The notes beneath the pieces are model-generated. The model was not told the origin of the DNA. It did no database searches and worked only from the letters and a program-made list of their open reading frames with translations. This document shows, in pieces, positions 1-7,388 of a DNA stretch of 14,510 nucleotides (positions are counted from its first letter, which is position 1; every line of letters starts with the position of its first letter). The stretch is from T1Sed10-7 sp047921175 (GTDB lineage Bacteria > Actinomycetota > Nitriliruptoria > Nitriliruptorales > Nitriliruptoraceae): assembly GCA_047921175.1 (NCBI GenBank), contig JBLRWQ010000071.1, positions 1-14,510 of the forward strand. Reading direction: 5' to 3'. Both the position numbers and the translations under genes were made by a program.

Positions 1-707
1 GACCAGGTCACCGAGGTGGGTCGGACACCGTCGAGGTAGCGATCCGCCAACCGGTGGGCGCGCGCTTCGAGGGCGGCGTCACCACCACGGTCGGCCACCT
101 GGTGCCGTCGGACGACCTTGCCGACCAGGTCGGCGCCGACGTCGGCGGCCTTGGTGTAGATGCCGCCGCCGATACGGGCGAACAGGGCGATCGAGGAGCC
201 GCCGAGCCCGAACGTCGCGACGACCTGGAAGGCGTCGTCGACCCGGAGGATCTGCACGAAGAGCAGGTACGCGAGCGAGATGCCGAGCAGCCCCAGCCCC
301 GCCACGGTGAAGCCCATCACGGCGCCACCTCGGTAGGCCAGCGGCAGCGCCTTGCCGGCCCCCTCGCGTGCGGCCTGTGCGGTCCGCACGTTGGCGGCGG
401 TGGCGATGCGCATGCCGACGAACCCGGCGATCGCCGAGAACGCCGCACCGAGGATGAGGCTGATCGAGCCCCACGGACGCAGCGTCGGCAGCACGGCGAA
501 GATCACCACGGACAGCGTGACCACGAAGATGGCGATGGCGCGGTACTCGCGGCGCAGGAAGGCCATCGCGCCATCACGGATCGCGGCGGCGATCTCCTGC
601 ATGACGTCGTTACCGGGGTCGGCGGCGTTCACCACCTTGGCGAAGTAGGCCGCCAGCGCGAGCCCGGAGAGGGCTGCGACGATGGCGAGGTAGGGGATCA
701 GTTCCAC
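1..707 (-). CDS. hppA: Membrane-bound proton-translocating pyrophosphatase, N-terminal part (runs off window edge)
   Basis: H+-pumping pyrophosphatases couple PPi hydrolysis to ion export across the cell membrane. The 235 visible residues start at a GTG (705-707) with a modest AAAGG upstream and read MELIPYLAIVAALSGL, a first membrane helix. Family blocks follow: MRIATAANVRTAQAAREG around residues 100-117, RGGAVMG, and GGGIYTKAADVGADLVGKV ending at residue 198. The family is normally about 700-800 residues, so only the first quarter is here and the K+-dependence determinants are not visible. Oddity: the family continues the last block as GKVEAGIPEDDPRNP, but here it reads GKVVRRHQVADRGG and stays unlike the family to the window edge (residues 199-235, bases 1-113). 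The glutamate of the DX7KXE catalytic signature is therefore missing. The gene is divergent from topA. Identity of the first 198 residues is firm; whether the product is functional is not. Confidence 0.86.
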   Translation of the reverse strand, partial: MELIPYLAIVAALSGLALAAYFAKVVNAADPGNDVMQEIAAAIRDGAMAFLRREYRAIAIFVVTLSVVIFAVLPTLRPWGSISLILGAAFSAIAGFVGMRIATAANVRTAQAAREGAGKALPLAYRGGAVMGFTVAGLGLLGISLAYLLFVQILRVDDAFQVVATFGLGGSSIALFARIGGGIYTKAADVGADLVGKVVRRHQVADRGGDAALEARAHRLADRYLDGVRPTSVTW

Positions 708-1282
708 GGGGTCGTGCCTTTCGGTCGGTCCCGTTCGAGAGGGCTCCGGCGAGGTGGGTCTCGCGTCAGGAGACCTCCTTGGGGATCGGGGGCGGAGCGC
801 GGGGTCGCGCCGGACCGGTCGCGACGCGCCGGGACGTTGAGGGGGTGGTGCCGCGGCCGTCGGGAGCAGCGGGCGCGCGCAACGTCGGTGGGGACGCGGC
901 ACCGCGTTCCGCCATCGACCCGGAGCACGCGAGCAGGCGAGACCGTGGGCCGCCACGGCTCGCTTCAACGTCGGAGCCTAGCGCCAGGGTGCCCGGCGGC
1001 CCCATCCGGCGGTCCCGTAGGCCGAGGTCGAACGGCCCTGCGCCAGCGCGCGTCCGATGGCTCGCAGGGCTGCTCGGCGGGGCCGGCGACACGGTCGTCC
1101 GTGCTCGAGGCGCCGGGGCCGTCGCGGCGCGTCCGGTTGACATCTGCTCACCTGCGACCCACCTTCCGCGCCGACGACCGTCGTGCAGCACCCGCCAGAT
1201 GCCCGCCTCGCCCCGCCCCGACCTCACCCGCACGCCGTGGCATGACGCCCCCGCGTGCCCTCGCCGAAGGACCACCACGCCC
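708..1282. other. Non-coding divergent spacer between hppA and topA
   Basis: About 575 bp with no gene I can support. The topA frame stays open upstream to a TTG at 779 that has an AGGAG six bases before it, but the 168 added codons are Arg/Pro/Gly-rich, carry clearly more A/T in third positions than topA itself, and match no topoisomerase domain. I treat them as untranslated. On the minus strand, a perfect AAGGAGGT (773-780) lies 66 bases before the hppA start, with no ATG, GTG or TTG at a usable distance. A TTGACA (1137-1142) is the best promoter element seen. Confidence 0.6.
1137..1165 (+). promoter_or_regulatory. Candidate topA promoter (TTGACA, N17, CACCTT)
   Basis: A consensus -35 hexamer TTGACA at 1137-1142 is followed after 17 bases by CACCTT (1160-1165), a poor match to an actinobacterial TANNNT -10 box. 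It would start transcription near 1172, about 110 bases before the topA start codon. The -35 is convincing and the -10 is weak, so this is a tentative call. Confidence 0.3.
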
Positions 1283-3892
1283 GTGGCAGACAACCTCGTC
1301 ATCGTCGAGTCACCCGCGAAGGCCAAGACCATCGAGCGCTACCTCGGTCCTGGCTACCAGGTGCTGGCCTCCTACGGGCACATCCGTGACCTGCCCCGGT
1401 CCGACTTCGCGATCGAGTTCAGCGACGGCGGCGCGGCCCGGCTGGTCTACGAGGTCCCGGATGCGTCCAAGAAGCACGTCGCGGCGCTGCGCAAGGCGGC
1501 CAAGGACGCCTCGACCGTGTGGCTCGCTCCCGACCTCGACCGCGAGGGCGAGGCGATCGCCTGGCACATCGCCGAGGTGCTCGACCTCGACGTGGACGAG
1601 ACCCAGCGTGTCACCTTCGACGAGATCACCGAGACCGCGATCCGCGAGGCCTTCGCCGCACCCCGCCGACTGAACACCGCCCTGGTCGACGCGCAGCAGG
1701 CCCGTCGGGCCGTCGACCGCATCGTCGGCTACCGCATCTCGCCCGTGCTGTGGCGCGCGGTCTCCTCGGGCATCTCCGCGGGCCGCGTCCAGTCCGTCGC
1801 GCTGCGCATGATCGTCGACCGCGAGGAGGAGATCCGCGCCTTCGTCCCGGAGGAGTACTGGAGCTTCCCCGCGACCTTCGCGCGGGCCGCCGACGGCGAG
1901 GCGGAGATCGACGCCAAGCTCTACGCGGTCGGACCGCGCCGGGTCGTGACCCCGAAGGACCTCGAGGACCGCAGCGAGGCCAAGCGGGCCGAGCTGCTCG
2001 TGGTCCGCAGCGAGGATGAGGCGACGGCGATCGCCGACCGCGCCCGGACGCTGGACTACCGCGTCGCCGAGGTGCGCCGGACCGAGGCCAAGCGCCAGCC
2101 CAAGCCACCGTTCAAGACCTCGACCCTGCAGGGCGAGGCGTCCAAGTACGGCTTCAGCGCTCGGCAGACCATGGCCGTCGCGCAGCAGCTGTACGAGGGC
2201 ATCAACCTCGGTGGCGAGCAGGTCGGGCTCATCACCTACATGCGGACCGACTCCCTGAACCTCTCCGATCAGGTGCTGCGCGAGATCGAGGGCCACGTCC
2301 ACAGCGCCTACGGCGAGCGCTACACGATCGACAAGCCGCGCCGGTTCGCGTCGAAGGCCAAGGGTGCCCAGGAGGCCCACGAGGCGATCCGACCGACCTC
2401 GATCGCCCGGACCCCCGACAAGGTCCGTCGCTACCTGTCCAGCGAGCAGGCCCGACTGTACGAGCTGATCTGGAAGCGGACCGTGGCGACCCAGATGGCG
2501 GCTGCGGTCTTCGATCGGGTCTCCGCCGACGTGGTCGGAGGGTCCTTGGGCGGCGAGCTGACCTTCCGGGTCACCGGGCAGGTCGAGCGTTTCGACGGGT
2601 TCCTGCGCGCCTACCGGGCCGTGCGGGACGAGGACGAGGGCGACGAGGATGTCACCGACGCGCTCCCGGACCTCGACGAGGGGCAGGCACTGCACCTGGC
2701 CGCGCTCGAGCCGGAGCAGCACGAGACCTCCCCGCCACCTCGGTACTCGGAACGCACGCTGGTCGAGCGGCTCGAGGAGGAGGGCATCGGGCGGCCGTCG
2801 ACCTACGCGTCGATCATCTCCACGCTGGAGAGCCGGGACTACGTGCGCAAGGAGTCGCGACGGTTCTTCGCCACGCCGCTGGGCGAGGTGGTGGTCTCGT
2901 TCCTGACCGCGCACTTCCACGAGATCGTCGACATCGGGTTCACCTCGCGTATGGAGGACACCCTCGACGAGATCGCCGCCGGGCACGAGGACTGGTCGGC
3001 GATGGTGCGCCGCTTCCTCGACGAGGTGGACGAGTGGGTACGTGAACGCAAGCCGGAGCGCCCGCGGCTGCCGCTCTACCAGCCGGCGGACTGTCCGGTC
3101 TGTGGCGCGCCGATGGAGCGGGTGTTCTCCGGCAAGTCCAAGCAGTGGTTCGCGTCCTGCAGTCGCTGGCCCGACTGCGACGGGACCCTGCCGCTCGAGG
3201 AGGACGGCTCGGTCGGTGAACCGGAGCCCGAGCCGGAGCCGGACGAGCAGGTCCGGTGCCCGGAGTGCGGCGCGGCCATGGTGGCCCGCTCGGGCCGGTT
3301 CGGGACCTTCTACGGCTGCGTCGAGTACCCGAAGTGCAAGGGCATCCGCAACCTGCAGCAGCGGCTGATGTACCGCGACGCCGATGGGCAGGCGCGGCCG
3401 TTCCGCTCGCCGACCGATCCCGAGCACAGCTTCCTGGAGCGGCGCACCTCGCGCTACGGCAAGCCGTTCGTCGGCTCCACCGGCTACCCGAAGGACGAGT
3501 TCGCCGTGTGGTCGCTGCCGATCGCCACGCCCTGCCCGGAGTGCGGGGCGCCGCTCAGGCCGCCGCCGCGCAACCGCAAGGAGCCGGTGGCGATCTGTAC
3601 CCATCCCGCGCGCAACCACGTGTTCGCGCTGGAGGACTTCGAGGTGCCGAGCGTGGCGACCTGGTCGGTGCTGGAGGGGGTCGAGGCCTACGACCCGGAG
3701 CTCGGGGGCACGCCTCTGGACACCGAGGAACTGCCAGATCCGATCGCCATGACCTACACCGGCGTGCAGGACCCGCCCGCCAAGAAGAAGGGCACGGGGC
3801 GCAAGAAGACGTCGAAGAAGACCGCGCGGAAGAAGACCACCAAGAAGGCCACCGGGACGACCGCCAGGAAGACCACGAAGCGGTCCGGGTAG
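1283..3892 (+). CDS. topA: DNA topoisomerase I (type IA)
   Basis: Relaxes negative supercoils by cutting one DNA strand through a 5'-phosphotyrosine intermediate. The GTG at 1283 was chosen because the protein then begins MADNLVIVESPAKAKT, the normal Toprim start, with GAAGGA 11 bases upstream. In the 869 residues I see Toprim Glu9 and the acidic DLDRE site (Asp84, Asp86, Glu88), and the catalytic tyrosine in GLITYMRTDS at residue 319. C-terminal zinc-ribbon modules follow: C604/C607/C626/C632, C659/C662/C679/C685, and a degenerate third one with C751/C754/C772 and nearby histidines. The last ~35 residues are a Lys/Arg/Thr tail (KKTSKKTARKKTTKK). Lysine-rich tails are known in actinobacterial TopA and bind DNA; here one is combined with zinc ribbons. 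The MFS/thymidylate kinase gene follows 47 bp later on the same strand. Confidence 0.97.
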   Translation: MADNLVIVESPAKAKTIERYLGPGYQVLASYGHIRDLPRSDFAIEFSDGGAARLVYEVPDASKKHVAALRKAAKDASTVWLAPDLDREGEAIAWHIAEVLDLDVDETQRVTFDEITETAIREAFAAPRRLNTALVDAQQARRAVDRIVGYRISPVLWRAVSSGISAGRVQSVALRMIVDREEEIRAFVPEEYWSFPATFARAADGEAEIDAKLYAVGPRRVVTPKDLEDRSEAKRAELLVVRSEDEATAIADRARTLDYRVAEVRRTEAKRQPKPPFKTSTLQGEASKYGFSARQTMAVAQQLYEGINLGGEQVGLITYMRTDSLNLSDQVLREIEGHVHSAYGERYTIDKPRRFASKAKGAQEAHEAIRPTSIARTPDKVRRYLSSEQARLYELIWKRTVATQMAAAVFDRVSADVVGGSLGGELTFRVTGQVERFDGFLRAYRAVRDEDEGDEDVTDALPDLDEGQALHLAALEPEQHETSPPPRYSERTLVERLEEEGIGRPSTYASIISTLESRDYVRKESRRFFATPLGEVVVSFLTAHFHEIVDIGFTSRMEDTLDEIAAGHEDWSAMVRRFLDEVDEWVRERKPERPRLPLYQPADCPVCGAPMERVFSGKSKQWFASCSRWPDCDGTLPLEEDGSVGEPEPEPEPDEQVRCPECGAAMVARSGRFGTFYGCVEYPKCKGIRNLQQRLMYRDADGQARPFRSPTDPEHSFLERRTSRYGKPFVGSTGYPKDEFAVWSLPIATPCPECGAPLRPPPRNRKEPVAICTHPARNHVFALEDFEVPSVATWSVLEGVEAYDPELGGTPLDTEELPDPIAMTYTGVQDPPAKKKGTGRKKTSKKTARKKTTKKATGTTARKTTKRSG

Positions 3893-3927
3893 GCCGCGTT
3901 CCCCGGTCGGCGCTGCGCGCTCGCCGC

Positions 3928-3939
3928 TAGGCTGGGGCG
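3928..3939 (+). promoter_or_regulatory. Candidate leaderless promoter of the MFS/thymidylate kinase gene
   Basis: TAGGCT (3928-3933) fits the actinobacterial TANNNT -10 box and lies six bases before the ATG at 3940. Transcription would then begin at or next to the A of the start codon, giving a leaderless mRNA. No good Shine-Dalgarno is present (only GGGG), which fits this reading. No clear -35 is seen. The gene may also be reached by read-through from topA. Confidence 0.42.
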
Positions 3940-6150
3940 ATGGACGACCGGCAGAGGGCAGGGGAGGCGGGCGCCCCGCCACCGCGTGGCGGCAGCGTGG
4001 CGGCCTACCGCAGCCTGTTCCGCAACCGCTCCTTCCGGGCCCTGGCGACGGCGACGCTCCTGTCGTCCCTGGGCGACTGGATGGGCTTCCTCGCCATCAT
4101 CGCGTTGACCGCGGACATCCTCGGGCCGACCCGGGCCGCGGCGTTCGCGGTCTCCGGCGTCATGATCGCCCGGGTGCTCCCGAGCCTGCTGCTCGGTCCC
4201 GTCGCCGGAGTGTTCGTGGACCGCTGGGACCGCCGTCGGGTCATGATCGCCACGCATCTCGGTCGTGGCACGGTCATGGCGCTGATCCCGTTCACCAACG
4301 AGGTCCTGACCCTGCTGCTCGCCACGCTGGTGATCGAGCTCATGTCCGCGCTGTTCGGCCCGGCGAAGGATGCCGTGCTGCCCTCGATCGTGGCCAGGCA
4401 GGACCTCGTCGCCGCGAACCAGGTCAACCTGCTGACGACCTACGGGACGCTGCCCGTCTCGGCCATGGTCTACTCGCTGCTGCTGGCGGGCACGGTCGCC
4501 ATGGCACCGGAGGGCAGCTTCCTCGCCGGCCGGCCGCTGGCCGTCCCGATCTGGGTCAACGCCCTGACGTTCTTCATCGCTGCGCCGTTGCTGCTGCTGG
4601 TCCGGCTGCCCGGATCGGCCCGCGGCTCGGTGACGCTCGGGGACGGGATCGAGGAGGCCCCGGCGCCGCGTACCCCCGTGGCCCCGCCGATGGGCGCCTG
4701 GGCGGCGCTGCTGGAGGGGTTCCGCTTCGTCGCGACCCAGCCGGTGATCCGGGCGCTGATCTTCGGGGTGATGGCAGCCTTCGCGGTCGCCGGGGTCGTG
4801 ATCACGACCGGCGAGTTCTTCGCGCGCCTGTTGAACGCGGGCCCGTCCGGCTACGGGATCCTCGTCTCAGCGGTCGGGATCGGGTTGGTGTTCGGCCTGG
4901 TCCTGACCGGCCCGCTCGAGCGACGGATCCCGACGGAGCGCCTCTTCGCCCCCGGGATCTGGGTCGCCGGTGGGGCGCTGATCGTCACGGCACTGATGCC
5001 GACCCTGCTGGCGGCGACCGCCCCGGCCCTGGTGATGGGGTTGGGAGCCGGCGTCGCCTTCATCTGCGGGTACACGATCCTGCAGCGGCGCGTCGACGAC
5101 ACGATCCGGGGCCGCACCTTCGGTGCCTTCAACTCCGGTGTGCGGGTCGCGATCTTCGGATCGAGCGTGGCCGTGCCGCTCCTGATCGGTGTGCTGGGCC
5201 GTGAACAACGGGTGGTGGTGATCAACGACTCTGGCCAGCCGGTGTCGCTCTACCCCTACACCTTCGGTGGCGTCCGCATCACGCTGCTGGTCGGCGGCGT
5301 GCTCGCGGTGGTCGGCGCCATCCTGGTCGGCCGGGTCCTCGCCCGTGCCCTGCAGGACGAGTCCGGTCTGGACCTCGGCGCGGGTGTCGAGGTGGAGCTG
5401 GCCGCGCTCCGGGGGACCTTCGTGGTGTTCGAAGGTGGTGACGGATCGGGGAAGTCGACCCAGATCCGGTTGCTGAGAGCGGCGGTCGAGCGCGCCGGGC
5501 ACGTCGCGGTCCTGACCCGTGAGCCCGGGGGCACCCGTCTGGGTGAGGCCATCCGTGACCTGGTGCTGACGCCGGCGGCCGAGCAGATGGACGATCGCAC
5601 CGAGGCACTGCTGTACGCCGCTGCGCGTGCGCAGCACGTCCGCGAGGTGATCGTGCCGGCGCTGCAGCGCGGCCAGGTGGTGCTGTGCGACCGGTTCACC
5701 GACTCCTCGGTGGTCTACCAGGGCGCGGGTCGCGGGCTCGGTGAGGAGCGTGTCGCCGAACTCAACCGGTGGGCGACCGCCGGGGTCACCCCGGATCTGG
5801 TCGTGCTGCTCGACGTCGATCCGGCGACCGGGCTGGAGCGGGCCACCCGCGGCGGCGACCCGGACCGGTTGGAGGCCGCGGGACTCGGGTTCCACCGTCT
5901 GGTCCGTGCTGCCTACCGGCGACGCGCGGCGGCCGACCCCGCGCGCTACCTCGTGCTGGATGCCGCCCGCCCGGTCGAGGAGCTCCACGCGGCGATCCGC
6001 CGGCGGGTCGAGCTGCTGCTGGCGCCGTCGGCGGGGCCCGTAGCCACCGCACGTGGTCGTCACCAAGCGGGATCGACGATCGAGGCGGGCGCTCTCCGGG
6101 ACGGGACGGCATCGGGGTCGGGCGAGGACCCCGGGGAGGGCCCGTCGTGA
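3940..6150 (+). CDS. tmk: Fused MFS transporter-like membrane protein and thymidylate kinase
   Basis: 736 residues in two parts. Residues ~20-470 are a major-facilitator-type membrane domain with many hydrophobic helices and the loop motif GVFVDRWDRRRVM after helix 2; its closest type is the MFS_3-like exporter group, substrate unknown. From ~494 a complete dTMP kinase begins: FVVFEGGDGSGKST (P-loop, Lys505), TREPGGT, DRFTDSSVVYQGAGR (Asp584, Arg585) and the LID region ERATRGGDPDRLE. The kinase phosphorylates dTMP to dTDP for DNA synthesis and would face the cytoplasm. A ~35-residue Gly/Ser/Ala tail ends the protein. Membrane-fused thymidylate kinases next to topA are, to my recollection, known in Streptomyces, so this fusion is lineage-typical, not a sequencing error. 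The frame is open throughout. The stop overlaps the holB start (GTGA). Kinase function is secure; transport activity is unproven. Confidence 0.93.
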   Translation: MDDRQRAGEAGAPPPRGGSVAAYRSLFRNRSFRALATATLLSSLGDWMGFLAIIALTADILGPTRAAAFAVSGVMIARVLPSLLLGPVAGVFVDRWDRRRVMIATHLGRGTVMALIPFTNEVLTLLLATLVIELMSALFGPAKDAVLPSIVARQDLVAANQVNLLTTYGTLPVSAMVYSLLLAGTVAMAPEGSFLAGRPLAVPIWVNALTFFIAAPLLLLVRLPGSARGSVTLGDGIEEAPAPRTPVAPPMGAWAALLEGFRFVATQPVIRALIFGVMAAFAVAGVVITTGEFFARLLNAGPSGYGILVSAVGIGLVFGLVLTGPLERRIPTERLFAPGIWVAGGALIVTALMPTLLAATAPALVMGLGAGVAFICGYTILQRRVDDTIRGRTFGAFNSGVRVAIFGSSVAVPLLIGVLGREQRVVVINDSGQPVSLYPYTFGGVRITLLVGGVLAVVGAILVGRVLARALQDESGLDLGAGVEVELAALRGTFVVFEGGDGSGKSTQIRLLRAAVERAGHVAVLTREPGGTRLGEAIRDLVLTPAAEQMDDRTEALLYAAARAQHVREVIVPALQRGQVVLCDRFTDSSVVYQGAGRGLGEERVAELNRWATAGVTPDLVVLLDVDPATGLERATRGGDPDRLEAAGLGFHRLVRAAYRRRAAADPARYLVLDAARPVEELHAAIRRRVELLLAPSAGPVATARGRHQAGSTIEAGALRDGTASGSGEDPGEGPS

Positions 6151-7325
6151 CGCTGGCCGAGGACGCAACCGATCCGTGGGCCGAGGTGATCGGCCAGCCG
6201 GCGGCGGTCCAGGCCGTGCGCTCGGCCCTGCAGCGCGACGAGCTGGCGCACGCCTGGCTGCTGGTGGGGCCGCGGAGCGTCGGGCAGCGGGAGCTGACCC
6301 GCGCCCTCGGCGCGGCCCTGAACTGCCCCCAGCCGCCATCGCCGGCGTCCGGCTGCGGACGCTGCGACAGCTGCATCCGGGTGCTGCGGGGTACGCATCC
6401 GGCGGTCCTCGACCTCGAGCCGGACGGCGCCACGCATGTGGTCGCGGACGTGCGCGAGGGCTGGATCCCGATGGCCAGCCGGTCGCTCACCGAGGGTCGG
6501 CGGCGGGTGTTGCGGGTGGTGGCGGCGGACCGGATGAACGAGGCCGCGCAGAACGCGTTCCTGAAGATCCTGGAGGAGCCACCGCCGTCGGTGGTGTGGA
6601 TGCTGGACGTCGAACACGAGGGGTCGCTGCTCGACACCGTGGTCTCCCGATGCCGGCGGCTCGACCTGGTGCCGTGGGGCCCGGCGGCGCTGACCGCCCG
6701 TGCCGCCCAGCTGGGGCTCGACGAGGGGCGTCGGGACGCTTTGGTCCGCGCGGCCGGAGGGTCGCCCGAGCGGCTCGAGGCGCTCAACGACGCCGACATC
6801 GCGGCGGCGCGAGACCGCCACCTCGAGGTCCTCGACGTCCTGGCGACCGAGGGGCCTGGATGCGTCGTGCCGCTGGCCAAGGAGCTGGTGTCCTGGGCGC
6901 GGTCGCGCTCCGCGGCGGTCAAGGTCGTGAACGCCGAGGAACTGGCCCGGCTCGAGCTCGAGTTCGGGGTCGAGGGGGGGCGTGGCTGGCCGCCCCGGAT
7001 CAAGCAGCAGATCACCCGCCGCCACGAGCGCACGGAGCGGCAGGCGCAACGGCAGGCGCTGGACCTGCTGCTGGATGACCTGGCCAGCTACCTGCGCGAC
7101 CTGCTCGCCGTCGGGAGCGGTGCCGGGGAGGAGGCGCTGGTGAACCCCGATGCCATCGCCGGCCTCCGACGGGACGTGCCGCGCCTGCCGGTCCGTGACG
7201 CGATCGCGGCGCTCGCCGCGGTGGCCGAGTGCCGGACGGCGCTCGACCGTAACGGCAGCCCGGAGCTGCAGCTCGAACGGTTGCTGTTCCGGATCGCCCT
7301 GCCGGTGTACGCCGCGCAGGCCTGA
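6147..7325 (+). CDS. holB: DNA polymerase III clamp-loader subunit delta'
   Basis: Part of the clamp loader that puts the beta sliding clamp onto primed DNA. The GTG at 6147 overlaps the previous stop as GTGA and has GGGGAGGG about seven bases upstream, so translation is probably coupled to tmk. In the 392 residues: WAEVIGQPAAVQAVRSAL at the start; a P-loop position reading GPRSVGQR (41-48) in which the ATP-binding lysine is glutamine, as expected for the non-hydrolysing delta' subunit; a four-cysteine zinc site (C60, C70, C73, C76); DRMNEAAQNAFLKILEEPP; and the SRC sensor motif (167-169). The C-terminal collar region is less conserved. Gene order topA-tmk-holB supports the call over DnaX, which would keep an intact Walker A. 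Confidence 0.9.
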   Translation: MTLAEDATDPWAEVIGQPAAVQAVRSALQRDELAHAWLLVGPRSVGQRELTRALGAALNCPQPPSPASGCGRCDSCIRVLRGTHPAVLDLEPDGATHVVADVREGWIPMASRSLTEGRRRVLRVVAADRMNEAAQNAFLKILEEPPPSVVWMLDVEHEGSLLDTVVSRCRRLDLVPWGPAALTARAAQLGLDEGRRDALVRAAGGSPERLEALNDADIAAARDRHLEVLDVLATEGPGCVVPLAKELVSWARSRSAAVKVVNAEELARLELEFGVEGGRGWPPRIKQQITRRHERTERQAQRQALDLLLDDLASYLRDLLAVGSGAGEEALVNPDAIAGLRRDVPRLPVRDAIAALAAVAECRTALDRNGSPELQLERLLFRIALPVYAAQA

Positions 7326-7370
7326 GCCACCGTTCCCAGGCCAAGGCCGACCGGGCCAACCCTGGCTGAC

Positions 7371-7384
7371 CCGTGCACACACGG
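7371..7384. terminator. Weak hairpin between convergent holB and HNH genes
   Basis: CCGTG-CACA-CACGG, a 5-bp stem with a 4-base loop, lies in the 63-bp gap between two convergent stop codons. There is no T-run on either strand. It could act as a bidirectional terminator by position, but the stem is short. Confidence 0.25.
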
Positions 7385-7388
7385 CGGT

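Noticed and set aside
779..1282. 168-codon N-terminal extension of TopA from a TTG with AGGAG upstream
   Set aside because: The added residues are low-complexity Arg/Pro/Gly, third positions hold clearly more A/T than topA, and the Toprim domain normally starts within a few residues of the N-terminus.
1310..3982. Very long antisense frame opposite topA (890 codons), and similar ones opposite other genes
   Set aside because: Mirror frames of GC-rich genes; composition is repetitive and matches no family, and the sense strand holds an intact known gene.
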